Below the pieces are notes generated by a model. That model searched no databases. It was not told the DNA's origin and worked only from the letters and a program-made list of their open reading frames with translations. A DNA stretch of 64,000 bases from Parelaphostrongylus tenuis (Eukaryota > Nematoda > Chromadorea > Rhabditida > Metastrongylidae). Position 1 is the stretch's first letter, and the number at the start of each line of letters is the position of its first letter. A program made the translations under genes and the position numbers. Positions 37,231-51,800 of this stretch are shown one piece after another. The stretch spans positions 62,001 through 126,000 of the forward strand of contig JAHQIW010000451.1 of NCBI GenBank assembly GCA_019055375.1, read 5' to 3'.

Positions 37231-38907
37231 ATTATTTATTCAGAGTTCAAAATTGAGCAAACTGGTCAATTTCTCGAATCTCAGATGGCACGTCGGCGTG
37301 CCATCGTTTTCCACCGTCTCGCTCCGCACGTCAGGATTTCCATGACACGTAGCAGTAGGAATGTGGGAAGTTATCTGGTGAATTTAGGTTTTTATAAGAC
37401 ATTTTCACTACGAAATGACGAAATATCACAAACAAAACTCCTGTAAAAAATTTTTTTCAGTCTAAAGAACGCCCATGTGTCGAAAAAGCCTCCTATGTTC
37501 TAACGAGAAAGCATGCTTCCGAAAAAAATATATCTTAAGCTGTTATGGAACATTTATTTACAATTGCCTGTTTCTTACGCTGTGTTTTAATAGTCGTTCG
37601 ATGGCTTGAAAATTGCTTACTATGACGAAAAAATGAAATAAAGTACGTAGAATCAATGCGCATAACCAATGACGAACGTTGCAGTGATGAATAATTTTCG
37701 TATCGGACGATAAGGGAATAATATAAGAAGTTATCACTCATAATGGAATAGAAAAAACCTCTTTTACATTTGCTCAGAAGTCTCAACTCTTGAAGTTCAC
37801 TAGTGATATGAAGTTGCTCGGAAATACCGATTAACCTTTTCAGGACCACCAGTTGTAATTGCCACGTGCAGTGCAAATTGCAGCTGGTACAAAATTTTGT
37901 CATTTAGTTGAGGTTTTTTCACGCAATTCGGGAGACGAATCTAGGTTTTTTGTTATTTCTCGATAGTTCCCGATTTTCTCTACACTGCCGTGTCCTTTCA
38001 GTGCAAATATAACGTTTTTGTTTGAACTAAAAGCTCTCTTTTACTACGCAATTACTTGACCACTCAAACTTTAGTGAAAGAACTTTGTCTGATGACAAAG
38101 CCAGTCAAACATTGTGCAACATACCCTACACACTCCGAACGCAAACGTTTTTCGTTGCTGCAGTTTTGCATGAAGAGAGCTTCTGGACATCAAACACAAA
38201 GGTAGATCCATGGTTTTTTTTTCAGCTATCGAATAACTACTAGAACCTTAGTGAACCAAACACGAATGCAAAATACATTATGCACCCCGAAGGTTTTCAA
38301 AATCAAGCATGCTGTCAAAAACGCAATTTTTTCAGCTTTCGAATGCCTACTAAAAGTCCGATAAAAATCTGTGCCCGACAAGAAAACCACGGAAAGGCTC
38401 GTGTACCTATCATGGTACTTGTGGTCCCGAAAAGGCTAAGTGGCAACGTACTGCAATATGCAGTGCAATTTTTGACGAACAATTCATTGTTACGTAATTG
38501 GCTTGGCATATTTTACCCAAAGACAGTCTTATGAGAGTCTGTTCTGTCATTTTTACCCGTTAACTGACATTTGAACCCTATTTATTGGTAATAAAAAACT
38601 TAATTTATTAGAAACTACCTTATTGTCACTTGAGCTATTTTTTGACAACAGGCAATAATTTGTTAACCACTAAAGTACTTGAGGGATCAAGAGGTGCTTT
38701 TGTTTTTCAAAATACTGCTTCTCAAATGTGGAAAATTTAGCTGAAATATGCGCTTATATGCATTTGAAAATCAAATTTATATCAAGACAGAATAATATAG
38801 CTTACACTTACACATATGGCTCCTTATATTTCAATCGTCTTTCCTACACTAATAAGGTATGGTACGAATCGAGGTATGTTAGCCTAATGATGTAGCGGCC
38901 ATTATCC

Positions 38908-39350
38908 TTGTACACTGTGCCATCACCACATACGCCACCCTCCTTGCTTCAATGCAGGGCTGAATGTGGGGCGGGGGTCACTGATGAGGAGGACGAACCT
39001 CCGAAACACCGGTGTATGACCCTCGGGCTTACCAACCCCTTTTTTGAGCTTAAATCATTCTTTTTTTTTTGGAATTATATTGAATGTTTTTTTGGGGGTT
39101 TCAAAAACAGTCCGATCTTTTGATATAGTTTTGATCTAACAGCAAAAATCTATCGACTGAGAGGTGGTGATGGTACAGTGTCATAGTACACTGTGCCATC
39201 ACCACATACGCCACCCTCCTTGCTTCAATGCAGGGCTGAATGTGGGGCGGGGGTCACTGATGAGGAGGACGAACCTCCGAAACACCGGTGTATGACCCTG
39301 GGCTTACCAACCCCTTTTTTTGAGCTTAAATCATTCTTTTTTTTTTTGGA
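38908..39350 (+). repeat. Direct duplication of a ~160-bp repeat (repeat D)
   Basis: Units at about 38908-39072 and 39188-39350 are nearly identical: ACTGTGCCATCACCACATACG, TGCAGGGCTGAATGTGGGG, CGAACCTCCGAAACACCGG. The linker contains ATCTATCGACTG, also found with this repeat at 62.05 kb. Confidence 0.85.
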
Positions 39351-39589
39351 ATTATCCTTGTACCCGTTGGTATTGGATCCAGTGATTTTTAGATGTCATA
39401 AGCTAAGCTTTGGAGATAAAGGATGGCCACCACACTCTTAGTATTGTGTCCTTCATTCTCACTGTGTAGAAGGTGAAACGGTTGCTGCGTGCGTGCAGAG
39501 GCAGATATTTACCCAGAAAATCCGACAAAGCTGTGTTTGAGAAAAGTTTTCTCTTAGCTTGATTCGTAACAAAATAGAAGAGCTAAAGA

Positions 39590-39595
39590 TTTATT
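39590..39595 (-). terminator. Possible polyadenylation signal of the asparagine synthetase gene
   Basis: AATAAA on the minus strand, about 250 nt after the proposed stop. Nearer signals were not obvious. Position only is used as evidence. Confidence 0.35.
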
Positions 39596-39844
39596 ATGAT
39601 AACTACAACATTATGTACATCGAGGTATGAGACACTTATCGTATTATCTTACAAGATAATATGTTGTGACGTTGAATGGCAGCTAGGATCATAACAACAC
39701 CGGATTGCTCATTGGTGGTCAACATATGAAAGTATAACAACGAAACAAAATTTGGAGCAGTCGTCAGTTGCAAATGAGGTTAGAGGAATGGCGTTTGAAA
39801 GGCAGATGTGTAAGATAGCCAGATAGCTGACAATGTCTGATCAA

Positions 39845-42800
39845 CTAAGCGACACCTGCAAGCGTTGTGCTGCCGGTGGATCGGCGTCGTAAACGAATTA
39901 ACGTTTGCATCTCTCGATTAATATCCAGCGAATCTTTCAGATTCTCCTTCTCGTCGAAGAGTGCCAAGCAGCAGTTCTGAAATCATGTTTTCATGAGAGT
40001 GTCTAAGTGATGAGGTATAGGGTGGAAACATTTACTCAGCGTAAATCCCTAGAGAACCATTCAGAAAGCCAAATTAAGTGCTGTGAATCAAACCTATACA
40101 CTTTTGTGTGCACCAATGGCCCGACTTTTCCGTAGTGAAAGGTGTCTCTCGAATATCTGGCGATACCAATATTCTTCAGGAGATGCAGGTGTCCTGTCGG
40201 GAAAGCGATCAGCACGCTCAGCGAACATCTGCTCCGAAATTATAGTGCTGGCATGACGATGAACAATTTCACCGAGGTCGGTTTTACCTAAATTGGACCA
40301 TTGAAAGATTATAGCGTAATAAGATTTGTTTGTTTAATGAAGAGTTTATACTTTTAAGAGTGCAACTCATGATGTCTTTCTACTACATCGGTTGATTATT
40401 TACGTTAAAAACTCAGTTTGATCCTGTCAATCCTAATCTGACGTTCGTGTTGACTTTCTAATTAGTTTAATAGATCCAAGAAGATGATATGATAATCAAT
40501 TAGTTGAAATGAAAGATTCTAAAGACAAAAGCGTTTTCTGGTCTCTGTAAGTCGACACTTATCTTCGTTACGTCGTTTCTCGCTTATGATGCTCTTTCTT
40601 TCGTGTTCATTCTCATTTCATCATTCAAATCTCAATGCCCATGTTCTCACCGAGTGCCTCAGCAAAACCCTCTTTGCTTCTCCATAGCACCTCTTCTGGT
40701 AACCATCCTTCGAAAGCACTGCGCAAGAGGAAATTTCTCGAGTTTCGTTGGAATCAGCTTGTAATTTGGAGGAAGTCGAACTACCAAGTCGATAAATCTG
40801 AAAACGATACGACTTGACAAATGTGAATCCTCACAAGCAGGCAGCAATATTGAATTTTAGCAATGGAGTTTTAATCCAAAACCAACATTTTTACTTGGAT
40901 TTCTTTGATGTCCCTTGTATTCCACTTTGTGCAGATATTTTGGAAAGGAAACCACGAATCGTCGGGCACAGTGCATCTCAGAGGCCAACGATTTGTCATG
41001 TATGTCTATTCTATATCGCAAATGTCAAAAAAGTATCGACTTCCTCGGAGCTCTTCTCATGAGGTCATATTTCATCAAAATCGACTAGTCCTCTGAGGTA
41101 TTGTTGCATCCTATTTCACAATGAAGTTCACAACACACTTCAAATCTCTCTGGCTCTTAAACTTCTTCAACAATCCCTAAGTGAGGGCAAATTCACTAAA
41201 GTCCTCACTCAAAAAGAAGAGGATGTAGTTGTATGTGAGTAGTGCATGTCACCAAACCAATAAAAATGTCAATGTAACAGTTTGCTTTCAGTGCATTTTT
41301 TGGTCTCCGCTGGACCAATATTTCCAATGAAAACGAATGCTAGAGTAGATACAAAACAGCTCATCACCTCTTGTCGAGAAATGGCACTCGAATCTCCAAT
41401 CCATGACAAGATGTCGATCGATCGCACCTGAGTACATCGTACTGATGGAGATGTGTAAGTCGGCGTAAAATCTCTTTGTGGAGATGAAAGGCATTAGGGG
41501 CTCGTTGCATGTAAGCATAGGAGCCAAATAACTCGTCGGCACCTTCCCCTGAAACGCGACTAAGAAATCGTCTAAACAGCCATATATATATATATTATAT
41601 ATATATTATATATATATATATCTATATATAGATATATATATATATATATATATACTATTTATATATATATATCTAATCTCCAAAGTAGATTTCCATAAAT
41701 TTTATTGTTTTTTCTGAAGGCCTACCGCTGCTTCTGTGTACGCACCGATTCCCTCATATTATAGCAAAGATTTTTTTAACGTCGCTTATTACTCACAACA
41801 ACTATAAAAAATTTGAGGAAAGGCTCAACAACTGTGGTGGCCCTGTTAGTCACCAAAGTATCACAGATTAATGTCCTTTGAGTTGACTATTCTTAAGAAC
41901 CTCGTTCTTGAACTTCGAGATATTTAGTGAGGTTGAGCAGGCGAGCGAGATCGCCGAAACATACGTAAGCCATGAAATAGAAAACCTCGAAGACGGCTAA
42001 ATCAGCCTCTCCGAATACGTTACAAATTAGACGAGCAGCGTCCGTTTTTGATAAGACAGCTGCTTTTTCATTATTTTAGCAAGAAAGTAGCAAAGGCACT
42101 AGTCGTCTATTGGCTAGTTGCTAGCTGGGCTTTCACATGAAAGTGTCAAATTCTTAGCGTGGAAGATCCTCTTTAAGATAAGCTTAAGATGTGCCTTCAA
42201 AAAACACACTAAGGCCACAACAGGGTCGCTACATCATTGACGGTCATCGACTGTACAGTTGAACGTCATTCGACACATTTCATTATCTCCCTGACATAAT
42301 GAAGCTAACTTGTGTATTCTAAAAATCGGTTTTTCCTTCTAAGTGTTTCATTAAGGGAGAAGCCTAAGTCCCTCGTCGTCACGATTCTGGAACAAGCTTG
42401 GTGAAAAAGAAATGAAAAATCCTCCATCTGACTAACAGATTCTGGTAGTTGCATTTGGTGGAAAGCTGACAACGCTTATCATGAATGCTTCATAAAAAAG
42501 ACGCGCATTTGTACCAAAATGCTAATCAAATCAAATTCGAGCAAAAGAACATAGTTCTTCCGACGATCCTACTACATATTCAGTTCACAAACTTTATCAG
42601 TTAAGAGTTTTCCTTATGTTCAATTCACTACAAAGGCATCCAGTTGTCTTTGTATAACCTTTATCTTTTCCCTAAACAATCCAAGAACTATGTCGCCTTT
42701 TCTATAAGCCCTGAGGCAAGCAAAATGGGGACCATTTGGGTGCAAGTGGATAGTTATGGGTGAACACTGACGAGGTAGATATTGTGCATACTATGTAAGA

Positions 42801-45800
42801 TATTATGACCGAGGATTGGTCGATGAAACGCACGCATTAAATGGCGCCTTGTCCACCTTTCTATTTGATAAACCGTCGTCGGCGATTTGGAAATTGAACA
42901 ACTGCAAGTCGAAAAAACCAGAAGGGAAACAAAGCACGACATGATCACGACGCCGACGACACGAAATTTTTGACATTGTATGTTTTCAGCCTACTGACTT
43001 GTGTCACAGTTTTAGGTTTAGAGAATAATGAACCAATGAGTATATAACACCCAATATGTGGAGTACTGTGCAAAGACGTTTGCGTCAGCCGGGATTCGAA
43101 CCCAGATCTCACTCTTTCAAGGAGCGTATGCTAACCGTTGCACTACCGACGCTCGCTTTGCACAGCTAGCATACGCTCCCGGAAAGAGTGAGATCTGGGT
43201 TCAAATCCCGGCTGACGCAAACGTTTTTGCACAGTACTCCACATATTGGGTATACTATAAAGATCATACCACTGCAAAGTGGCAGTCAAAATAGAAAGCA
43301 TTTAGACTGATTATATAACACTCAGTTGTACAGACTATTGCTCTTTCATTAGTGCTTTCCAAAAAAAAATCAACCCGCGGTGTGATTTACATGTAGCTAT
43401 TTAAATTAGGCAGTATTTGTATCAGCAACAAATACATCATCATTGAAGATTCTCACCAGAAAGAAGAACTTTCACATGCGATGTCTTTGTAATGTGCTTG
43501 CAGAGCAGATAATGAGCGATACCACAGCGTACGATTAGTGGATCGAACGTTTCCAAAGCATAAATCACTTCTAGAAACTTGTGTTAAGAATTCGATGAAA
43601 CAGATTACAAGGCCAAAAAAGAAATTTCTAGTTAATAAGACGTGTGAGTAGAACTTATGAGGTGAAGTTTAGAAAATTCTCGAATGAAAGGCTTCGTACC
43701 AAGGAGGAGAAACAATGATTTATGGTGAATTGAAGGCTCGGAGTGTTTACGGAATAAGGGGAGTAGCAATTTAGAACTGACTAGAAACTGATATTTACCC
43801 AGCTGTTCAAGTGGCTATCATATTCAGTAAAAAAAATCTATGTTAGATGGTCGTGGTGCAAATAAACCAATTTATTTGATTAAATTTTTTGAAGGCAAAA
43901 CCGCGAAATTTTCTTCAAAGTGACTTTGAATGACATCATAAAAAACATTGAATTAGATGTTCCCTTACATTGAAATGGCTTAATAATGAAGTCTATGATA
44001 GTTCAGTAGTACAAGTTAGGAAAAATGAATTCAATCTACTAACCAGGGATAATATCAAGACAGTCTTTCGGAGTGATAACTAAAATATCGTGAGGTATGT
44101 TGAGATACTCAGCAACTCGCCTAGCATTCTCCAAATCCGGTGAGTCTTCAAAGCCAACTGAGAATGCGATCGGCTTCTGTCAGAAGTTGGTAATTTAGCT
44201 TTTCAAAAAAACTTAAGAAATTGAAAAATTGATACTGATTACTTCGCCGCATCTCTATATCACTGCTATGACGGCCTTGACTGATACTCACAGTAAATAG
44301 GTATAGCAACGCTTTGAACCTCTCTTGATCCCTTTTTTTCACTATTTTAGGCTCTTCTATTGTCCTATCTTAAAGTCGAGTACTTAATTATAGTCTATCA
44401 TGATTTTTTCGCGTTCTGCAAAACCTCATTCTTTGCCCAGTTTCTAGAAGTATGCTTTTTTGCAGAAGCCCAACATAAGAACTTTTCAGTCCCTTTCTAG
44501 ATTATAAACTCTTACACTCCTCTGTTTTACTTTTTCCGTACAATTTTTTTTTGAAAACTACTAGTCCTCTTCTAAGTAAGACAGTGACTCTTGGTGTTCT
44601 CAATTCATCATAAAACTTTGGAGACTATCGCATCACCTATAGATGAGCTGATCGGCGATGAATTGCTTCTTTATATAAGAGTCAACTCACTTTATCAAGA
44701 AACTTCGTAGCAATAGAAGCAATCAACGACGAATCCAAGCCTCCGGATAGCATAAAGCCAAACTGCCGATTGCCCATCAGACGCTTCTCAACGGATTTCA
44801 CAAGAATCTCACGAATTAGCATCTGAGCATTTACAGCATGAGATTATTTATAGGAACAAAAACAATGAAAATAGCTTTTTCGGCACTTTTATGTTTATTC
44901 TCCTTCTCATATCGATTTTTTGAGCGCCTGAATTTAAAGTTCTCATCTTTTTTAGCAAAATATAGTTGTAATTTACAAGTATTACGCAGAACATTTTTCT
45001 TACCTTTGCATTCGAGAAGCTTATGTGAAGATTGGCACTGCTTGGAATTGAATAGTAGCGCTGAATGGACACTGATCTGAACCAACAGCATTTTTGAAGA
45101 TTTTAAGCAAAAAATAATGAAAAATAACAGACTGCGTGGCAGAACAACGATTTTCCCATGAAGCGTCACATCTCCAACATAATCGTCGTTTTTATTATCA
45201 TTGATTCATCACTAACTATCTCTTTATGAAAACCTTTGAAAAGTCTTTTTGCAGTTTTATGCCAGTTTTGTCGATTGCTATTATGTTATCAACTGCTATC
45301 ACACTCACGAGCACATATCGCAGTAGCCAGAGATGACCTGTACTACACACATGGAAGTTCTTAACCACCATGCCTTCTGTCAACCCAGGCCATCATCGAT
45401 GCTGTATAGGAACATCCTTACCACGTTTACTACGGGAACAGGCGACTGACTTGATGCATCGGTAAGCCATTGAAAGTTACCGTAAAAGGCAGATCTGCAT
45501 TTGATCAGTCTCTCTCTTTGATGGTACGAATGAAGTCAAATCAATGGTGCACACCTGGAGGACTGATCACCTTCCGACAGTTTGAGTTTATAGATATAGC
45601 TCTAATGAATTCAATAGTGTGGGAAAATGAATATCCGCTTCCGTTTGATGAAACTGAGAAATTGAGGGAATGCACGAAAAGATGCCGTTTCTATAGAATA
45701 AATATTCTATTTCAATTCTACGTTATATTCGTTCGTTGTTTGATACAGATTGTCGTTCATCTAAGTTGAAGCATACAAAAACTAGGGAGAAGTCAGAAAA

Positions 45801-48800
45801 CTCTCAAGGCATTCAGTTGTGCACCTTTCAAAATCGCATTTGGCATGTAAGAATTCAAAACATATCTCAGGAACACTGACGATTACAATGAAAAATCTGT
45901 GGAAAGACCTCAAAAAAAACCGTGACTTGTTGACTTTCGAAGCTCTGCTCTGAGATATAGGTCAAAATATGTAAATAAGAATCACCTAGTACAGCTGTGT
46001 ATCGGCATCACGGCACAGCAACCAGGTGGGAAGTAGTGAAGCGATCGCATAGTTGTTCCGTGCACTTCACTTCGGAACCGAGCACCAGCGCACCTGAACA
46101 CGCGTCACTAGTTGGCACTAACACAAAAGATATGTTACTGTTTTCAGGATATGTCTAGTTCGTAACAATAAGTCTCTGATTTCTCTTTCTATTAATGTCG
46201 AGGTTTATTTATTCATTCATTTCCCAACTGTATCAACTGCCAAATGACCGAGTAAATTTTTTGGAGACTTGGCAGAAAATAGTAAAAACGGTGGCCTCTA
46301 TTGTGAAAAATAGTTATTAATGTTTTTGTTTGGAATTCGTGCATGAAGTTTCAATTTTTTACAAGTGCTCCAATACTTTCTTTACAACCTAATAGAATCA
46401 ACAACGAGCAGCCGAACCTTGAAAACAAAAACTTGAAGACTATAGCCGATAACGAATCGATTTCCAGAAGTATGAGTATCAGCACTGTGAATTTGAAAAA
46501 CGGGTCGAACAATTATAAGGAAAATCGCCTACCTATATAAGTGCAACTTCAAATGATATCGAGGCACATCAGTGTCTGTCCAATGCAAACACTTCTACTC
46601 ATTCCGCTCCCTCAAACCCATTCATCTAGCTGGTCGAAATGGCATGTGTTTGTTCACTAGTTGTCATTTTTATGAACCTTTGCTCGTTGAAATGACTGGC
46701 ACTGGCTCAGAGTGATCTTTCCAAGAAACCTGCTTACTAAGACGTTTTTGGATTCATGATAGTACGTATTTTATGCCTTTAGAACGAAGGATAGGATAGG
46801 AAGGAATTACATCTTGCGAATTGGATTCTTCCACAATGACGGCAAATCACAGTATTAGTAGGCTGATGACCGCTAGTTGTGGGCAGTCTAACTAGTAAAA
46901 TCCGTAAAATTCTGATTATTACAAATAATTTGAGTGGTCTTTTTTCGTGCTCGATGTAATGTCCGGCACTGTTCACATCCTCAAGTCAATTGTAGACAAG
47001 TTTTTTTGTTTGCTTCTGCGGCTGTTTGTGGTTTTTGTTATATATAGGAGAATGATTAATCACTTCCGTCTCGTCGAGAATCCGCTTAGGCAGGTAGACA
47101 ACGAGAGCGTCGTTAGTGTGTATGCATGTCATTTTTGTGTTTACTTCATCTCTGTTTATTCGGAAACAAGCTGACGAAAAGCCAACAGAATCACAACTGA
47201 TGCTGCATCCCGCTCTATCATCCATCCTCCATCTTCTCACTGATGATAAAGAGATCAAACAAATGCGAGCCATCATTCTCGGAAGTGCCATCTAAGTCAC
47301 ATGTCTTCATCGTTTAGCGAAGGAACGAAATGCAAATGATGAAAAGCAACTTCTTCTTCATCGTTTCATCAAAAGTTTATAAATCGTTTTCAAGTGAGCA
47401 ACTATCTATATTGAAACAAAATGAGAAATAACTTCTTACGATAGCCATTTTAGTTCTGATTAACACTTGCGAAATTGTATGGTCGCTATAGTGTCCAAAC
47501 AAGATCAAACAGTACTATATTTCACTCCAAAGGTTTTTTTTGAGGCTATCACTCCTTTTCATGTAAGGAGGAGGTGAGTGGAGGCGAGCAATGGCTGAGC
47601 GGTTAGTGACTCAGGTTATCAGAAAACAAATTGCTAATTTAATTTCCTCCTCATCACTCTCTTTCAGTCCACGCAAAAAAACCTTAGTGTGACTATTGTC
47701 AAGATTGCAAGAGTTTGATTCGACCAGTAGCCTACGACATTCATGAAAAAGAGGGACTTCTCAAGCAGTAGTCAAAATAATGCGTAAGTGCTTAAAGATC
47801 TGTGGGACGATGGGTACGACAAAACTAATCGAATGCTGGAAGTACTGTGATCTTCACACTAAAAATGTAGTAATGCCTAGTACAAGACATCAATAAAACC
47901 CATTCTTGTCACTTTTTTCAAAACTAAAGAGTAAATCGATTCCTTACTGGGCCTGTTCAGTGCACGTTTTTACGTGTTCCTCGGGGAATGTAGGCTGATT
48001 TCGATGAACTTATATATCGCGGTTCCGATGTCACGTCTCTTTGAGACGGGCCGCAGTGTATTAGCAAGAAAAACCCTGTGTAGTGAATTTGCCGTAAAGA
48101 AGGGTGATGTTCACTTGAACTTATTTGAGAGACTCCAACTCACTTAACTTCGCTACAATTTATTGCGACTATGAAGAAATTATTAGGCTCGAGAAGGAAA
48201 ATTTCTGTCGATATTGCATCAGTTTAAAGTAGTATGCGATTTCTCATCAATTTAACGTAATTCGAATTAGATCAAATAACGAGGCAAGTGCAATCCATCA
48301 GTTGCACAATGAATGATTATCCCAAAAGCTACAGTATATACCACAAGGTGCCAACCTGATCCGGAAAATCCATAAAAAAGTGGCCGAACACCTAACGGAT
48401 CACGTCCAATGTAGACGTTTTTCTCGTCCGCCATTATGAACGCGAAAACACCGTCTAACTGCGCACAAGTTTTGGGCAAGTTGTAACCTGAATTATATTT
48501 GTAAACTAGAACTAGTCAACACAAATAAGCATTGAGCTCAGCTGAGAAACAAGCCGGTCATGACCATCGTTAACTTTTTATTGTCTTCTCATTTTACATG
48601 TACTTAGCACTGTGCTATCTCTCTAATCATGACAGTCAACGAATTGTAAGACTTCACAGAAGTGAAGGTGACCGAGGTAATCATGTTTTATTTCACAAAG
48701 ATTTTTTGGAAAAAAATTGTCAGAAAAAGCGTAGAAAATGCGCTTGCGATTTTTGTGGCAATATCAATTATGAAACTTGGTCCTGCCATGGTTTTTACCA

Positions 48801-51800
48801 ACTAGCTGTATTTGGGCGGTGCCGCTGAGTGTCAGACTGAAAAGGACTTCCAAAAGCGTATTTACTTAACATATTTACCGGAAAAGACAGGGCCGATATT
48901 TCCTTACCCACAAGCTCAACGAAGAATAAAGCAGTGACATGTGTCACCCTACTTCAATTCAAACAATATAATTTTAAAGTTATGGCGGACGATTGCCAAT
49001 ATTTTGAAACTCCACAGATGGATAATATTCTCAGCATTTCAAACAAGTGTCCACCTATGCATTAATGCTTCTTTTGATAGCCGTTTTGTTTAGTGACCCC
49101 GAGCTCAGCGGCTGCTATATCATACGAAGTAAAGGAGATTGACTATTTGGATTTTTTATCGTCATTGAAGTGATGATTATCATTTGGTCGGTGGAATCTT
49201 GAAATATCCAGAAAGTAGATGAAGAAATCTATTGTGTTACAAGTAGGCCATTGTGGCTCCAAACTTTAACACTGAGCAGTTTTTCAACAGTATCATGGAT
49301 AGTTACCTGAATTGATAAAAGCATGAATAATGGCAGCACAGTCGCTACCATCATTTTTCAATTGAACATTTGAAGAGGCCTGAAACGGTAAATTACAATA
49401 CAAAGTGATGGCAACACCGCATAATTCTAGGCTGTAATACTGGTCATTACTAATGTTGTGTACAACGTTTTACAAGGCCGAGTGTCTGTTACTCTCGGCA
49501 TAGTCGGATCAAATCAGCAGTTTCTTCTGTTAAGTAGTTCCGAGATGTTAATAACAGTATTTGTCGAATATCAGTGATGCAGCACAGCGATACAGTTACT
49601 GATGCAGCATGGACAAAAGATAATCGCCCATTGGCTAACGTTTCGGAGAGGCTTGCCTTCTTCTTGCTTGTCTGGAAAGGTGAAAATGATCTGCAGTCCA
49701 CTCAGAAGAATGCCTCGCAATAACGTGTGACTTTGTACCACATATCAGGCTAATCTTCCCGGCGTGAAGCAGGAACAGTCTCATATACGCACTGACTCTA
49801 AGCGGCAGGTCTTCAATGAATAATTGAAAGTCGTAAAACATCTGAAGAATGAATGATTTTTTTAAATGAAGTGTGCGATCCAAAATTCGCTTACTACGGC
49901 ATTTGCCGAGGTTATGGAAAGTTTGACTGAGAAAATTGCGGATTAATTTACCTTTACAGACTCTGAAGAAGATGAGCCTCAACGAAAAGTTAGCCATTGT
50001 ACGATTATTGTATTATCTGTGCTTCATTATTGAAGGATAGAGGATAAAGCTCTTGGCGTTGGTCAATCTCTAAGGGATGGGCCATGCACTCGCTTCAATT
50101 TTTAACTTCGTTTGAGGTGATCGGATGCATATCTGGCTTTCACACAAACTCGCGTGGCTTCCCACAGTACCGGGTCAATGCAGCCCTCCCAGGCAAGCCT
50201 AAGACCAGTCTGGTACGTTTACCGACCCCGAAGACATGGATGGCTTGGCAAGTCATGAACGCGAGAATAGAACCATTGATCTCGTGTGTGTCGCAGAACG
50301 CTTCTAACCACTGTGTCACATGCTACATCATTACGTTCTATTATTGTACTGCATCACTGACATTCAACAAATACTGTTATAGAAATCACGAAACTGCTTA
50401 ACAGAAAAAGCTTGTGATTCACAACAAGTTATTAATAGTATTAGTAATAGCGAATGTAGTCCCAGTAACATTAACGATAGTAATAGTAAGAAAAATACTA
50501 GCGAATCTACCCATTTGTGTTGGCGCTCAATTTTGTATGGCATGTGAATGGAAGAAGCCTGATATCCCGATGGTAACGGACTTGGTAGTTCGTAGAAAGT
50601 AGAAGATAATTTTGCGAAATTCAGAGGATCTGAGACATGGGAAAATTCCAGCATGTAGAAGAAATCTTACTATCGTGTTAGTGATATGCATTGCTGGGCA
50701 TGTCACTTTTTTTATATGTTACAATGCTAGAACACACAGCCAAGCTGCTGATATCATGTTTTCTATTTTGCAATTTATACTGAGTATATTTTTCTACATT
50801 TTCTAGGCTCACCCATTTCATACGACGCTAATAATTTGTCACAGCGATTGAAATTGAATATAAGTCTATCACTAGTCAAATTCCAACTTAGTCAAAACAT
50901 CAGAAAATAGTCCTGCTTTATTAAGCGTTTAAAATAAATCCTCGCCTGTTGAGCCTGGCGCTAGGTCAGTGTGAAGCTATAATAGAAGCAAGATTTACTC
51001 AGATCAATTTTTTTTCGCTGCTTTCTAGCACTGGTATGATGACATAGAGGTTATTCAAGATTATAAGGAATTATTACATGATAATAGCAATAACTGAAGC
51101 AAAAGTATGGAAGAAGCTCTTCTAAAACTAACGCTACTACTACTATTTCTAGTGCTCCAAATAATAACAATAACAAAAGCACAATAAGGTAGGAACTAAT
51201 AAAGATAGTAGCAGTACGAATAACGATCACGACAATGAAAAAGTAATTCCCTGATAATGATATTATCGCTGATAGTATAACAAAGTAAGATGTTTGACTG
51301 TTTGTAGCCTTCAATTTTATAATAAAAAATAATAAATCAAATCTAAGGAAATCTCTGGAAGGATTACGAGCATATCGAAATAAACTGCTCAGACAATAAT
51401 AAGCTGAACATCTGAAATTTCGTCATTTCTGATATCGATGAGAAAATGGATCTGCTTAGGTTTTATTGCTCGACACAAATCAAATGACTGACCTTTATCT
51501 CTTTGTGATTGTATATTTCACCATTACATACAACAGACAAACCATCACCACTAATCGGTTGCTCACTTGGAAGATCACCGGGCTTAAAATTCAGTTGTAT
51601 TTAACTATTTTTCTGGAGGCATTTTTGTTGAACTATTTAAAAATAGCAACAGAATTGCAATTGATACCAAATTCATGCCCAGTGTGAAAGTCAATTGATT
51701 TGATTTCAAAACTTAATTCCAAAATTGGACGTTCTTTCCTAACACTTTCAAAAACTTGTAATTTTCGTCTCCAGAAATTTAATTGTAATTCGCTCGTCAT

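Noticed and set aside
41288..41542. Minus-strand ORF of 84 aa
   Set aside because: It is a wrong frame over asparagine synthetase exon 41368-41548, whose true frame gives GEGADELFGSYAYM.
43081..43152. Functional tRNA-Ser(UGA) gene
   Set aside because: Folds well but lacks the long variable arm, sits in a palindrome and belongs to a family of degraded tRNA-like repeats.
45470..45769. Plus-strand ORF with YPLPFDETEKL, looking like a nuclear-receptor ligand-binding helix
   Set aside because: The opposite strand holds asparagine synthetase exon 45571-45690 with correct acceptor, donor and phase, so this ORF is its shadow.
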